DNA from: Bdellovibrionales bacterium
GTDB lineage: Bacteria; Myxococcota; XYA12-FULL-58-9; SYDY01
Reading direction: 5' to 3'
DNA: 64,000 bases
Assembly: GCA_005801425.1 (NCBI GenBank)
Contig: SYDY01000121.1
Span: forward strand, 140,350 to 204,349
The notes under the pieces are model-generated. The model searched no databases, had not been told where the DNA came from, and was given only the letters and a program-made list of their open reading frames with translations. This document shows positions 45,593-55,208 of the stretch, in pieces. The position numbers and the translations under genes are program-made. The stretch's first letter is position 1, and every line of letters starts with the position of its first letter.

Positions 45593-46837
45593 TTATCGTT
45601 TTTCCGCACTACGCGCATGGGCTTCAAGGCCTTCAAGACGCGCAAGCTCTGCGGCATCACGAACCATGGAAGCGTCGGCATGGCCATCCACATGAAGCCA
45701 TGTGCGTATGCGTAAAAAATGAAACACCGAAAGTCCGCCGGCAAATCGCGAACCACCACCGGTAGGCAACGTGTGATTGGGACCAATGCCGTAATCACCG
45801 AATACTTCGGCGCTTCCTGAACCCACAAACAATGCACCGTAATGGGTCACACGTTTGCGGACATCGTCTGCATTGCGACACAAGAGTTCTAAATGCTCAG
45901 GTGCAATGCGATCACTCACTTCGACTGCTTCTTCCATGGACTTGACAATCACACAAAAACCGCGTTTCAGCGCAGAAGATGCCGTATCAGCTGTAGAAAG
46001 CGTTTTAAGTTGTTCGGCAAGCGCCATATTCACATCATCCGCAAGCGATACGCACGTTGTAATCAGCACAGGCAACGCATCGGGATCATGTTCGGCTTGC
46101 GCCAAAAGATCGGCCGCGATCATGGATGGGTCGGCACTTTCATCGGCGATCACAACAAGTTCCGAAGGACCTGCCAACATATCAATGCCAACATCGCCCG
46201 ACACAATTTTTTTGGCGGCCGTCACAAAACGATTGCCAGGTCCCGCGATCACATCCACACGAGGGATCGCTCCCGCGCCATAGGCAAATGCCGCAATGGC
46301 CTGAGCGCCACCCGCGCAAAGCAGTGCATTGGCACCGGCCACAGACGCAGCTGCGATGGTGTGAACACTCGGATTGGGCGATGCAACCCACACATCACGA
46401 ACGCCAGCAGCACGTGCCGTGATTGCAGTCATCAATACTGACGACGGCAGCGGAAAACGACCCCCAGGGGCATAGCATCCTGCGCGTTGCACAGGCACAA
46501 CTTCTTGGCCGGCCGTGCCACCAAGGACAGGCATTGTCACATCACCAATGCTCGCACGTTGGGCATGTGCGAACGTGGCAATGCGTTCTGCGGTACGTTC
46601 AAGCAAAGCACGTTCATCTTTGGGTAACGCATCGAGCACACGTTTAAGTTGCGCAGCGTCCATCACCAGAGGCGCATCTTGGGGTAAGCGATCAAATTTT
46701 TCTGCGTATTCACGCAATGCCGATTCGCCTCTGTTACGAATTGCTTCGATGATCGTTGTTACAACCGACATCGTTTCTTGGTCGACCACCGGGTTTGCAA
46801 CTGCTGGAATTTGCGAAGGATCCAATCGACGTAGCAT
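45593..46837 (-). CDS. hisD: Histidinol dehydrogenase
   Basis: The 414-residue protein has VIAGPGNRFVTAAKKIVSGD near residue 205, AGPSELVVIADESADP near 226, zinc and catalytic motifs in QAEHDPDALPVLIT, the Glu-His pair in APEHLEL near 306, and GPNHTLPTGGGSRFAGGLSV near 355. It oxidises histidinol in two steps to histidine, the last reaction of the pathway. It is the last gene of the his operon, 5 bases after the hisA-I-E fusion. Confidence 0.98.
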   Translation of the reverse strand: MLRRLDPSQIPAVANPVVDQETMSVVTTIIEAIRNRGESALREYAEKFDRLPQDAPLVMDAAQLKRVLDALPKDERALLERTAERIATFAHAQRASIGDVTMPVLGGTAGQEVVPVQRAGCYAPGGRFPLPSSVLMTAITARAAGVRDVWVASPNPSVHTIAAASVAGANALLCAGGAQAIAAFAYGAGAIPRVDVIAGPGNRFVTAAKKIVSGDVGIDMLAGPSELVVIADESADPSMIAADLLAQAEHDPDALPVLITTCVSLADDVNMALAEQLKTLSTADTASSALKRGFCVIVKSMEEAVEVSDRIAPEHLELLCRNADDVRKRVTHYGALFVGSGSAEVFGDYGIGPNHTLPTGGGSRFAGGLSVFHFLRIRTWLHVDGHADASMVRDAAELARLEGLEAHARSAEKR

Positions 46838-46842
46838 GCCAA

Positions 46843-48105
46843 TTACTCCGATTTTGCATTGCCTGGACGACGCGTAAGCCTGAGCGATCGCCGATCCAAA
46901 ACACGTTCGACTTCATCCAAGGTGACGCCACCGCGCGCCATGGCCACCATAGCAAAAAATAAAACATCGGCCGTTTCGAGTGCGATATCATTGTGCGAAG
47001 CTGCATCGGCCAGTTCGCCCGCTTCTTCTTCTAACTTTGAACGCAGCAATGCGGGCTCGCGAAATAAACGCGCAGTGTATGAATCGTCGGGTGCATTTTT
47101 GAGGCGTTCGTTAAGCAATGCCACCAGTGCATGCAAGCCACGTTTTTCGCCCCAACAGGTCCATGTATTTTCGTGACAAAATCCAGGTTCACCTTGGCGA
47201 ACCGTAAAGCGCAGCGTATCCGCATCGCAATCCATGTCCACGGCAAGCAATGTTTGCAGAGCACCCGATGTGGCGCCTTTGATCCACAAACCACCACGAC
47301 TGCGCGAATGGTATGCACCACAACGATGATCGATCGCATAACGCAAACTTTCACGATCGCTGTAGGCAAGTCCCAGCGCCATCCCAGCTTCATCCACAAC
47401 CACGGTAGGCCACAGCCCATCGGCACGATCGCTTGTCAAACATGCGGCCACCGAATCGGTCAAATCAAAGCGTCCGGTATAAAGCGCCATACCCACTTGG
47501 GCATCCGCACCCATTTTGTGAATGTCGGCAACATCTTGGGCTGTGGTCACACCACCAGCTACCGTGAGTTGCGCTGGCCATGCCATGGAAACAAGTTCTT
47601 TCACGCGGTTCAGATCGATGCCTTCCAATCGACCTTCACGTTCCACAAACGTCACAAGAAAGCCGCCCACATGCTCACGAAGCTCGCGCATACGCTCTTC
47701 GATCCCGAGGCCCGTTCGCGTCTTCCAGCCATCCACGACGATTTCGCCATGCTTGGTATCGAGACTCGCGATCAATCGTGCCTTGGGCAATTGCCGAAGC
47801 AAATCCAATTGCGCAGCCGTTCCGATGATAATTTTGCTGGCACCTGCATCAAGCCATCGCTTGGCGGTTTCATAATTGCGAATGCCACCACCCACACGGC
47901 ATCTGGCCACAGAAATCAGTTTTTCGATCAAATGCGCATTGGAGCCTGTGCCCATGGCCGCATCGAGATCGATGGTTGCAATTTCACCAACCACACCAAA
48001 TTTTTCCGCAATAGGAATGGGATCGCCTGCATCCAAGGCTTTCTTTTCACCGCCCACAAGCTGAACGGTGCTTCCACCTTGAAGATCGATCGATGGGATG
48101 ATCAT
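46843..48105 (-). CDS. hisA-hisIE: HisA-HisI-HisE three-domain fusion
   Basis: The 420-residue chain carries three enzymes. Residues 1 to about 225 are HisA ([15 protein letters not shown], second catalytic Asp in [10 protein letters not shown] near 116, TVAGGVTT near 181). Residues about 229-322 are the PRA-CH domain HisI ([18 protein letters not shown] near 264, MDCDADTL near 291, Cys310 and Cys317). Residues about 325-410 are the PRA-PH domain HisE ([28 protein letters not shown]). Steps 2, 3 and 4 of histidine synthesis thus lie in one protein. Separate HisA (about 245) and HisIE (about 200) lengths agree. The start overlaps the hisF stop by 4 bases. Confidence 0.95.
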   Translation of the reverse strand: MIIPSIDLQGGSTVQLVGGEKKALDAGDPIPIAEKFGVVGEIATIDLDAAMGTGSNAHLIEKLISVARCRVGGGIRNYETAKRWLDAGASKIIIGTAAQLDLLRQLPKARLIASLDTKHGEIVVDGWKTRTGLGIEERMRELREHVGGFLVTFVEREGRLEGIDLNRVKELVSMAWPAQLTVAGGVTTAQDVADIHKMGADAQVGMALYTGRFDLTDSVAACLTSDRADGLWPTVVVDEAGMALGLAYSDRESLRYAIDHRCGAYHSRSRGGLWIKGATSGALQTLLAVDMDCDADTLRFTVRQGEPGFCHENTWTCWGEKRGLHALVALLNERLKNAPDDSYTARLFREPALLRSKLEEEAGELADAASHNDIALETADVLFFAMVAMARGGVTLDEVERVLDRRSLRLTRRPGNAKSE

Positions 48106-48863
48106 GGTCGTACCTCAATGCCTGCATCGGCCATGGCATTCTTAACCATGCCCACAGTGAATTCACCATCGTGAAAAATTGACGCAGCAAGCACAGCGTC
48201 CGCGCCTGCACGAATGGCCTCAATCAAATGCGCGGGATGGGCCGCACCACCACTTGCAATTACTGGTACACCCACAGCCCGTGACACTTCGCGAAGAAGT
48301 GCCAAATCATAGCCTGATCGCGTACCATCGCGATCCCACGATGTCAGAAGAATTTCACCCGCACCGCGTTCAACCACATGCTGACACCATGCAATAACAT
48401 CGTGTCCTGTACGCTTTGTACCCGCTTCAATCACAAGTTCCCACGCATCATCGCGATTTTCACACAATGCCGCATCCACCGCAACAACCACACATTGATT
48501 CCCAAAGCGCTCAGCGACGGCATTGATTAAACCTGGATTGTTGTATGCCGCCGTATTGATGCCTACTTTGTCGGCGCCCGCTTCCAGCAATGCTGCTGCA
48601 TTGTCAACGCTGCGTACGCCGCCCCCTACGGTAAGTGGAATAGACAGAACTTCGCGCACGCGGCGCACAGTCTCCAAGGAATTTTCGCGTTCTTCAAGCG
48701 TTGCCGACACATCTAAAATAACAAGTTCATCCGCACCTTGTTCTTCATAGGATTTGGCTTGTGCAACTGGACATCCCGCATCGCGTAAATTCTGAAATTT
48801 GATGCCCTTCACCACACGGCCATCACGCACATCGAGACAAGGGATCACACGTTTGGTCAACAT
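48102..48863 (-). CDS. hisF: Imidazole glycerol phosphate synthase, cyclase subunit
   Basis: The 253-residue TIM barrel begins [19 protein letters not shown] (catalytic Asp11) and has [30 protein letters not shown], a second catalytic Asp in [11 protein letters not shown] near 130 and [15 protein letters not shown] near 173. With HisH it makes imidazole glycerol phosphate and AICAR. It overlaps hisH by 7 bases and the HisA-I-E fusion by 4 bases. Confidence 0.98.
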   Translation of the reverse strand: MLTKRVIPCLDVRDGRVVKGIKFQNLRDAGCPVAQAKSYEEQGADELVILDVSATLEERENSLETVRRVREVLSIPLTVGGGVRSVDNAAALLEAGADKVGINTAAYNNPGLINAVAERFGNQCVVVAVDAALCENRDDAWELVIEAGTKRTGHDVIAWCQHVVERGAGEILLTSWDRDGTRSGYDLALLREVSRAVGVPVIASGGAAHPAHLIEAIRAGADAVLAASIFHDGEFTVGMVKNAMADAGIEVRP

Positions 48864-49471
48864 GGCTGTTTCTCCACATCAAGCCAACGACGTACGACCT
48901 GCATACCCACGTTGCCTGAAATTTCGGGGTGGAACTGACATGCCAAAATATTGCCGCGCTCAAGAGCAGCCACAAACGGGCCACCGTAATCACACATGGC
49001 GCCCTTCCATCCTAAAGGGATCTCCGTCGCACGGTAGGAATTGGCAAAGTACACATAGCCATCGTTTAAATAACGACACTCATTTTGTGCCACGATATTG
49101 TTCCAACCCAATTGCGGCACACGCAACGATGCATCAAATTTTTTCATGGTCGCGGGAATAATTCCAAGTCCTTCAACGCCTGGATTTTCTTCACTGCCTT
49201 CAAACAAAATTTGCATGCCAACACATACGGCAAGCGTCGGTTTGTTGGCACAGATGCGTTCGCGAACCACATCCACAAGACCTAGCTCTTCCAAGCCCAA
49301 CATACCGGCCACAAAGCTTCCTACGCCGGGAAGAATTGCAAATTCCGACGACGCAACCACATCGGGATCTTCCGTAAGTATGGGATTGCCACCTGCCCGC
49401 CGAATACCCGCCAACACCGAAGCCAAATTCCCCACTCTTGCGTGGATCACCGCAACATTTTTTGTGGTCAT
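48857..49471 (-). CDS. hisH: Imidazole glycerol phosphate synthase, glutamine amidotransferase subunit
   Basis: The 204-residue class I amidotransferase has [15 protein letters not shown] near residue 47, the nucleophile Cys in [16 protein letters not shown] near 83 and the His-Glu pair in [11 protein letters not shown] near 183. It supplies ammonia to HisF. It overlaps hisB by 4 bases upstream and hisF by 7 bases downstream. Confidence 0.97.
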   Translation of the reverse strand: MTTKNVAVIHARVGNLASVLAGIRRAGGNPILTEDPDVVASSEFAILPGVGSFVAGMLGLEELGLVDVVRERICANKPTLAVCVGMQILFEGSEENPGVEGLGIIPATMKKFDASLRVPQLGWNNIVAQNECRYLNDGYVYFANSYRATEIPLGWKGAMCDYGGPFVAALERGNILACQFHPEISGNVGMQVVRRWLDVEKQPC

Positions 49472-50055
49472 CCGAGGGTCCCTTTGGTGCTTGGGATGTC
49501 CTGGCCCGTGATACGAACCGCCGAACGCAATGCGCGCGCAACAGCTTTATAGGCACTTTCGCATTTGTGATGGTTGTTATCTCCGCGCAAAACATCCACA
49601 TGCAATGTCATGCGCGATGCCATCGCAAGGGAGACCAACACGTGTGAAAGCATCTCGGTGGAAATCGTGCCAATCATGTCACGGTCCAAACCAAGGTTCA
49701 CAATGGCCGATGGACGCCCCGACAAATCTACCACCGCACGTGCCAATGCTTCATCAAGCGGTGCGTGTGCATCGCCAAAACGCTCAATCCCTTTGCGATC
49801 GCCCAAGGCTTCGTCGATGGCTTGCCCGATCACCAACGCCGAATCTTCGGCCGTGTGGTGATCGTCCACATGCAAATCGCCTTGGCATGTAAGATCCAGA
49901 TCAAAACGCGCATGTTTGGCGAGGGCATGAAGCATGTGATCGAGAAATCCGATCCCCGTACTTACATTCACTTGGCCCGTTCCATCGAGAACAAGCGTAC
50001 ATGTGATTTGTGTCTCGTTGGTTTTTCTTTGTACCGTCGCTTTGCGTACGCTCAT
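49468..50055 (-). CDS. hisB: Imidazoleglycerol-phosphate dehydratase
   Basis: The 195-residue protein has the conserved GIGFLDHMLHALAKHARFDL, the metal-binding DDHHTAEDSALVIGQA near residue 70, LSHVLVSLAMASRMTLH and a second metal site DNHHKCESAYKAVARAL near 167. It has no HAD phosphatase fused to it, unlike the enterobacterial HisB; here a HAD domain is fused to HisC instead. It overlaps both neighbours by 4 bases. Confidence 0.97.
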   Translation of the reverse strand: MSVRKATVQRKTNETQITCTLVLDGTGQVNVSTGIGFLDHMLHALAKHARFDLDLTCQGDLHVDDHHTAEDSALVIGQAIDEALGDRKGIERFGDAHAPLDEALARAVVDLSGRPSAIVNLGLDRDMIGTISTEMLSHVLVSLAMASRMTLHVDVLRGDNNHHKCESAYKAVARALRSAVRITGQDIPSTKGTLG

Positions 50056-51734
50056 GGCAACAATCCTTCCAGCTGATTCACATCGTCCAAAATTCGCGCA
50101 ACGCCCACGGTTTCTAAGCCCTGGCGTAAAATTTCGGGTGCATCACCTGGCGGCAACACACCGACCGGGATCACCCCAGCACCACGCGCGGCTACAGCGT
50201 CATCGGGTGTATCACCGATCATCCATGCAGCCTGCACACCCAATTGCTCCAAACACAAACGCACGGGCGCTGGATCGGGTTTAAGTTCGGCATCTTCCAT
50301 GCATACCAGTGATTCAAAACAATCACGCAAACCATGCAAATTAAGAAATCGTTCGGCATCGCGCCGCGGACGTCCTGTGACCATCCCCAAACGCACATGT
50401 TTTTTAAGTCGATTTAAGAATGCCGCATCACCCAAAAGTTTTTCGGTGGTATGCAGACCGGGCGTGTGTTCTGTGCCTTGATAATAGGCTTCAAATCGCT
50501 CTTTCACATCCTCAAACTCGGCATACACACTGCGTCCTTGAATCAAACGCAAACTTAAAACCCAATCGTTGTTGGCATTGCCGCGTGCTTTGGCATTTTG
50601 AATGTCTTCAGCCGTGACAGGGACACTGTACGACGCAACGGTTTGAATAATCGCTTGGCGATAAGACGTTGAAACATCGGCAAGCACACCATCCAAATCA
50701 AAGATGATTGCTTCAGGGGCAAGCGAGGCGCGAAGTGCCAAACAAAGCCGTTCAAATTGAACCCCATCGCCAGGACATGTGATACGCACAGCATTCTCAA
50801 CATGGGGAAAATGGCGTGTGCTGATACCAAGCGATGCCAGCGAATCCACAAGCCATTTGGCACGCGGTGTTCGTGCAAGAACAAAGTTGGCCTGTGAAGG
50901 TTCCACGTCCACACCCAGCGAAATTAAAACTTCACGCAAGAGGGTCCGTTCTTCACGGATCCTATCACAGTAGACACGTGCATCATCGGCATGATCGCAG
51001 AGCCAATCTTCTGCAAAAACAAGACTTGGATGGGCGATGGTGTAAGGTCCACCGGCTGCGCGCATGCGATCGATCACAAAGGGATGTGCCACGCTGTAGC
51101 CAATGCGCAAACCTGGTGCTCCCCATGCTTTTGACAACGTGCGCAGATGCAAAATATTGCTACCCGCGATGTTGCCCAAGGCATAGTCGTCATCCACAAA
51201 TTCGCCATACGCCGCATCCACCAAAATCAATGTGCTCGGCAATGCCGATGCAATGTGACGTATTTCTTCGCGGGTCGCTGCGGTACCCGTCGGATTGTTG
51301 GGCGTAACAATCACCAATAACGCCGCACCATGGGCTTTGCGAATCAACGCATCCACAGGAAGCGATCCCGTCAGCCACGGCACCGTATCCACAACACCCC
51401 CTGCCAGTGCAGCAAAGTGTGCGATCATTTCAAACGTCGGCGTGGTGGTCACAACACGGGCACCTGGATCCACAAAGGCACGACACGCGCGATCAATCGC
51501 TTCATCGGCCCCTGCCGTCAGAAGGAGCATGTCCGTTGGAACATTCCAGCGTTCGGCAAGAAGTTGCAACACGCTTTCTTGATGAGGATATCCCGCGATA
51601 AAATCCGGTGTACCTTCCAAAGGCACAGGACATTCAGTCCCCGCAAGGGGCAAATCAATCAATGACGAACGCGGCGCTCCCACATAGCCTTTAAGCCCAT
51701 TCATACGCGCAGCCGCTTTGACACAACACGACAT
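50052..51734 (-). CDS. hisC: Histidinol-phosphate aminotransferase fused to HAD phosphatase
   Basis: The 560-residue protein joins an aminotransferase (about 1-338; GYPHQESVLQLLAERW, VTPNNPTGTA near 143, LRTLSKAWGAPGLRIGYS with PLP Lys202) to a subfamily IA HAD hydrolase (about 340-560; IIFDLDGVLADVSTSYRQA with Asp346/Asp348, MVTGRPRR, KPDPAPV, MIGDTPDDA near 505). HisC makes histidinol phosphate, which must be dephosphorylated; the fused HAD domain is the natural candidate since no HisN or PHP gene is seen. ATG at 51734 is used because GAGG lies 6 bases before it; TTG at 51740 is also open. It overlaps hisB by 4 bases. Confidence 0.93.
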   Translation of the reverse strand: MSCCVKAAARMNGLKGYVGAPRSSLIDLPLAGTECPVPLEGTPDFIAGYPHQESVLQLLAERWNVPTDMLLLTAGADEAIDRACRAFVDPGARVVTTTPTFEMIAHFAALAGGVVDTVPWLTGSLPVDALIRKAHGAALLVIVTPNNPTGTAATREEIRHIASALPSTLILVDAAYGEFVDDDYALGNIAGSNILHLRTLSKAWGAPGLRIGYSVAHPFVIDRMRAAGGPYTIAHPSLVFAEDWLCDHADDARVYCDRIREERTLLREVLISLGVDVEPSQANFVLARTPRAKWLVDSLASLGISTRHFPHVENAVRITCPGDGVQFERLCLALRASLAPEAIIFDLDGVLADVSTSYRQAIIQTVASYSVPVTAEDIQNAKARGNANNDWVLSLRLIQGRSVYAEFEDVKERFEAYYQGTEHTPGLHTTEKLLGDAAFLNRLKKHVRLGMVTGRPRRDAERFLNLHGLRDCFESLVCMEDAELKPDPAPVRLCLEQLGVQAAWMIGDTPDDAVAARGAGVIPVGVLPPGDAPEILRQGLETVGVARILDDVNQLEGLLP

Positions 51735-51743
51735 CAGCAACCT

Positions 51744-52622
51744 CTACGGAACAATCTGCGTAAGCGACGTCACGATAATATCGGTGCCACCCACAGCTTT
51801 GATTTCGGGAATGATAAATGCTACCTGCGCACGCGGCACAGCGGCTTTCACGGCATAACCTCCACCATGATGCAGGGGTGCAACCGTTGGGCCACGCATG
51901 CATGGAAGTACAGCAATTACCGCTTCCAAATTGGCTGCCGACACATTCACTTCGAGCATCACCCGTTTACGCGCTTCAAGTACCGAACGCACCAACATCG
52001 CAAAACGTTCGATGCGGACACGCAACGCATCGTCTTCCATGGCACGCGGACTTGCGTACAAACGCGTCGAGGAATGCATGAGATCTTCAACAATCGTAAG
52101 TCCATTGGCCTTCAACGTTGAGCCTGTGGAGGTATTGTCGACAATAAAGTCCGCATCTTCGGGCGGGAACACTTCGGTGGCACCCCATGCGCGCACCACT
52201 TCAACATCGAGACCATTCTTTTCGATCCAGCGCTGTGTGATCACAGGGTATTCGGTAGCAACCGACATGTGCCGCTTGGGCCAGGTGTTGTTCTCGAGAA
52301 TATTGGACGGCGCTGCAGCAACAATGCGCACGGGATCAAGCTGTGTATCCAAAAGCTCAATCAATTCGACGCCCAATTCAGCCACCCAATCAGCACCCGC
52401 AAAACCGATGTCGCGCGAACCATGATGCAGCATTTCGACGATATTTTGAGGCTTAAGCATTTTAACATCGTAATCAGGCAGGCTCACTGACGGACGATAT
52501 CCCCGCTCAATGCCGCTGATTTTGATGCCTGCTTCATGCAACACCTCGATCACGCTCCCCTGCATACGTCCCTTGGGAAGAGCCAATCGAAGTGTGGATA
52601 TCCTGTTGTTTTCTGCCATCAT
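51744..52622 (-). CDS. hisG: ATP phosphoribosyltransferase, long form
   Basis: The 292-residue protein is HisG of the long, self-sufficient type: LRLALPKGRMQ near residue 10, RDIGFAGADWVAELG near 70, EVFPPEDADFIVDNTSTGST near 150 and a C-terminal regulatory ACT-like region (about 215-290, PTVAPLHHGGGYAVKAAVP). It catalyses the committed first step of histidine synthesis and is the first gene of the operon; product feedback by histidine through the C-terminal domain is known for this form. The start is a double ATG. No histidine-rich leader peptide is visible in the about 100 bases upstream. Confidence 0.97.
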   Translation of the reverse strand: MMAENNRISTLRLALPKGRMQGSVIEVLHEAGIKISGIERGYRPSVSLPDYDVKMLKPQNIVEMLHHGSRDIGFAGADWVAELGVELIELLDTQLDPVRIVAAAPSNILENNTWPKRHMSVATEYPVITQRWIEKNGLDVEVVRAWGATEVFPPEDADFIVDNTSTGSTLKANGLTIVEDLMHSSTRLYASPRAMEDDALRVRIERFAMLVRSVLEARKRVMLEVNVSAANLEAVIAVLPCMRGPTVAPLHHGGGYAVKAAVPRAQVAFIIPEIKAVGGTDIIVTSLTQIVP

Positions 52623-52725
52623 AAACCGCTTTCACTGTTGGGAATGATCTCTATGATTATTCCACGATTTGAAGGCGGTCGATATGGTAGGTAGATGTGC
52701 GCAATCGCGCTGACGGTAAGGGGGG

Positions 52726-53187
52726 TTACGGAACGACTTGATTGGCCATTTTATCGCGATAAATTGAGTACTCCCCCGCAGTATTCATCACCGTATAATG
52801 CCTACCAAGGCGGATAGAGTTCTCAGGTTGAAATTTAGAGAAAACGACCACATCACCCCCAAGACGGCATGCCTCGGGCCGCAATACATCCTTCACAACG
52901 TCGGTAAATTCAGCAGAAACGTAATTGAGCGTGACTTGCCCAAGCAGCTCATAACGCGCAAGAAACGGGAGCTCTCGTTCATTCATGTACTCAAAACGCA
53001 TGGGGCAATTTTCAGGCTTGGCTGGGTAACGACCACCCATTTGCAATGTTTGAAAAACAAGTGGCGGCACGGGGGGAGGTGTCCCAGCGCTTGGCACATT
53101 GCGATATGCCGGGACGCAGCCCAAAAGCGACATCGCACAAACACATCCTATCAACGTTCGCAACCTGATGCTGTTTTTCATATTCAA
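52726..53187 (-). CDS. DUF4156-like small lipoprotein
   Basis: The 153-residue product has a signal peptide with lipobox LLGC near residue 21. The mature part has many Pro (SAGTPPPVPPLV) and a later VTLNYVSAEFTD and LRPEACRLGGDVVVFSKF, a pattern seen in small lipoproteins where a Cys residue and GGDAVV strand recur (DUF4156-like). It is upstream of hisG on the same strand, 103 bases away, and might share its transcript. Family assignment is tentative. Confidence 0.65.
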   Translation of the reverse strand: MNMKNSIRLRTLIGCVCAMSLLGCVPAYRNVPSAGTPPPVPPLVFQTLQMGGRYPAKPENCPMRFEYMNERELPFLARYELLGQVTLNYVSAEFTDVVKDVLRPEACRLGGDVVVFSKFQPENSIRLGRHYTVMNTAGEYSIYRDKMANQVVP

Positions 53188-53270
53188 TCACATGACCCCT
53201 ACCAACACGCATGTCAAACATCATGCGATCTTGTTTTTTCATGACAATAATGCACATAGACACACGTTTT

Positions 53271-54596
53271 ATGGCATCAAATAGGTCTCGCATAGGATCC
53301 CCTGACGCTGAATGGTCATCGCCTTATGAACTCTATCGATGGCTCACGGCGATTGACCCACAAGCGCTTTCCCTCGAGACAAAACAACAGATAAAAAAGC
53401 CCAAGAAGACGCCCTATACACGACCAGATGCGCCGCAACATCGCATACGCGAAACACAGCCTATTTTGCCCTACTCGATTGCCACTGCAGCGAAAGCTGT
53501 TGCTCCTGCGACAGCAATACCTCCCGAAATGCCTGCCCCTCTTCCGTTGCTTCCTCTTTGGCTATTTGTCGATCTCCAAAGATTTTCAGCCTATCACATC
53601 ACCGTCACAGACAGCTTTCACGCAGAAAGCATTCAATACATCGACTGGATACGCCACCTTCGCGCCATACCTCCTGCAGTACACAGCGAAGGACCCCGTG
53701 AATTTACCCATCACATGTTTCATTTTCACATGTCCCCAGAATCCAAGATGTTTGCGACCGTACGCGTTGATGCCGAAGGCCCGCACGCCGTAGGTTGTGA
53801 GCTCGTAAGTATTGAGGCCGTAGAGGGCCTGCGTGGCCCAGCCCTCATGCAAACGGTTCACCAATTTATCGATGCGCTTGTAGGAAAACCCAAAGCGATT
53901 CTTTTTGATGATGCGCATATTACCGTTGCAAATCCGGAGACACATGAAAACACAAAAATGCGTTTGATTCTGTCACGCGCATTTTCATTGCAATATCCTG
54001 CAAGCGATTTTTTAGGACACACGCGGACACCCCACATCGCTGATATTGAAAATCATGCCAGTTGGTATGCTCCATTGGGATGGCGTCCGCTCGACTGGGC
54101 CAAAGATTGGCATGGTGGTGAAAAGTTCAAAGTTTTTTATGGCCTCCGCCCGGAGCAAGAAACACCCCTCGAAGTTGTTCAAATGCCCGGCGAATTCTCG
54201 GAAGCATTTCATGCCATTGCGCAAACAAAGCCCGATGCGCTCAGAGACATGCTCATGCTCAAAACCACCGATGCAGAACAACAACGGGCATCGCAGCATG
54301 CCATAAAGATTGTTTCGGAGGCATCCCGTGCCGTCCCCGATGCCTTCGGCCCTCCCATACAAACGCTTGGCCATCTCATCGCATTTCATTTGCATGCGGG
54401 TCGCGGACACATTGATGGGATCGTTAATCCAACATCAACATGGCATGCCGCACAATTGATCAATACCGTGGTTGAACATGTGGGTGTGTCGCAATGGGCC
54501 GTCGCGAACAGACGCACCATGAAGCAATTGAAAACGTTTTGTGGCTATAGTGAAACACTCAGTGAACTTCGCCTGTTTGTGCGCGATGCTGTCTGA
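53271..54596 (+). CDS. Unrecognised protein with Pro/Ala-rich N-terminus
   Basis: From ATG 53271 the 441-residue protein begins MASNRSRIGSPDAEWSSPYE, followed by a Pro/Ala-rich low-complexity stretch (about 45-105) and then a globular, helical part with many His, Trp and Tyr. Segments such as WLFVDLQRFSAYHITVTDSF and FLGHTRTPHIADIENHASWY have no motif I know. Upstream in-frame ATGs (53211, 53241) exist; none has a good ribosome site, so the start is uncertain. There is no signal peptide. Confidence 0.65.
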   Translation: MASNRSRIGSPDAEWSSPYELYRWLTAIDPQALSLETKQQIKKPKKTPYTRPDAPQHRIRETQPILPYSIATAAKAVAPATAIPPEMPAPLPLLPLWLFVDLQRFSAYHITVTDSFHAESIQYIDWIRHLRAIPPAVHSEGPREFTHHMFHFHMSPESKMFATVRVDAEGPHAVGCELVSIEAVEGLRGPALMQTVHQFIDALVGKPKAILFDDAHITVANPETHENTKMRLILSRAFSLQYPASDFLGHTRTPHIADIENHASWYAPLGWRPLDWAKDWHGGEKFKVFYGLRPEQETPLEVVQMPGEFSEAFHAIAQTKPDALRDMLMLKTTDAEQQRASQHAIKIVSEASRAVPDAFGPPIQTLGHLIAFHLHAGRGHIDGIVNPTSTWHAAQLINTVVEHVGVSQWAVANRRTMKQLKTFCGYSETLSELRLFVRDAV

Positions 54597-54674
54597 GCTG
54601 GTATTGTTTTTTGTCTTCTGCCTATGAGCAAGGTATTGCAAGTCTATTGCAGTATAAAACTTATGGAGAGATAT

Positions 54675-55208
54675 ATGCGTTCCGTGAAACCTATATTGGG
54701 ATTGATGCTGGCCTTCATGCTGACAGGCTGCGCAAGCTTGATGATGTCCGTCAAAGACAATGAGGGCTCTGTTGCTTCTGTCATGCTTAAACGCGGCGAT
54801 AGCGTCACTTTGGAAACGCCTACCTGGGATGCAGCCCTGGCGCCCAAATTAACCAAAGCCAAATACACCAAAGAATCATTTGAAAAGCTCATCACCACTT
54901 CCGTCACCGATGCCCTCGGACGACGCGGTGTGACCATTGCCGCATCAGCCAAAGATGCCACGGGCCGCGTATCAGTTCATCTTAGCGAATACCACTACGG
55001 CAGCGGTGCAGCGCGATTCTTTCTTGCAGGCACAGGATTTGGTGATTCCAAACTGGGTGGCAGTATTACCATCGAAACACCAGCAGGAAAACGCGAAATG
55101 GAAGTTCGCAAGCGCGGTGCAAAATCAGGATTGGGCACATGGGGCGATCAAACGCCGGAAAACGTTAGCTATTTTGCCAACGCCGCTGCTGCAAAAATCG
55201 TTCAGTGA
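54675..55208 (+). CDS. Small lipoprotein
   Basis: From ATG 54675, with GGAGAG 4 bases upstream, a 177-residue protein begins MRSVKPILGLMLAFMLTGCA, lipobox LTGC near residue 16. The mature part is mixed: SVTDALGRRGVTIAASAKDA, RVSVHLSEYHYG and EMEVRKRGAKSG suggest alternating strands. No family is recognised. It abuts the end of the next gene on the other strand (convergent). Confidence 0.75.
   Translation: MRSVKPILGLMLAFMLTGCASLMMSVKDNEGSVASVMLKRGDSVTLETPTWDAALAPKLTKAKYTKESFEKLITTSVTDALGRRGVTIAASAKDATGRVSVHLSEYHYGSGAARFFLAGTGFGDSKLGGSITIETPAGKREMEVRKRGAKSGLGTWGDQTPENVSYFANAAAAKIVQ

Noticed and set aside
45893..46441. A 182-residue plus-strand frame opposite hisD
   Set aside because: It is antisense to hisD and rich in Arg and His as expected from a reversed frame.
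47131..48174. A long plus-strand frame opposite the HisA-HisI-HisE gene
   Set aside because: It is antisense to a clearly recognised fused enzyme, has no ribosome site and its composition is that of a reversed reading frame.
52623..52725. A histidine-rich leader peptide or attenuator before hisG
   Set aside because: No run of His codons or paired terminator/antiterminator stems is visible on the minus strand in this gap.
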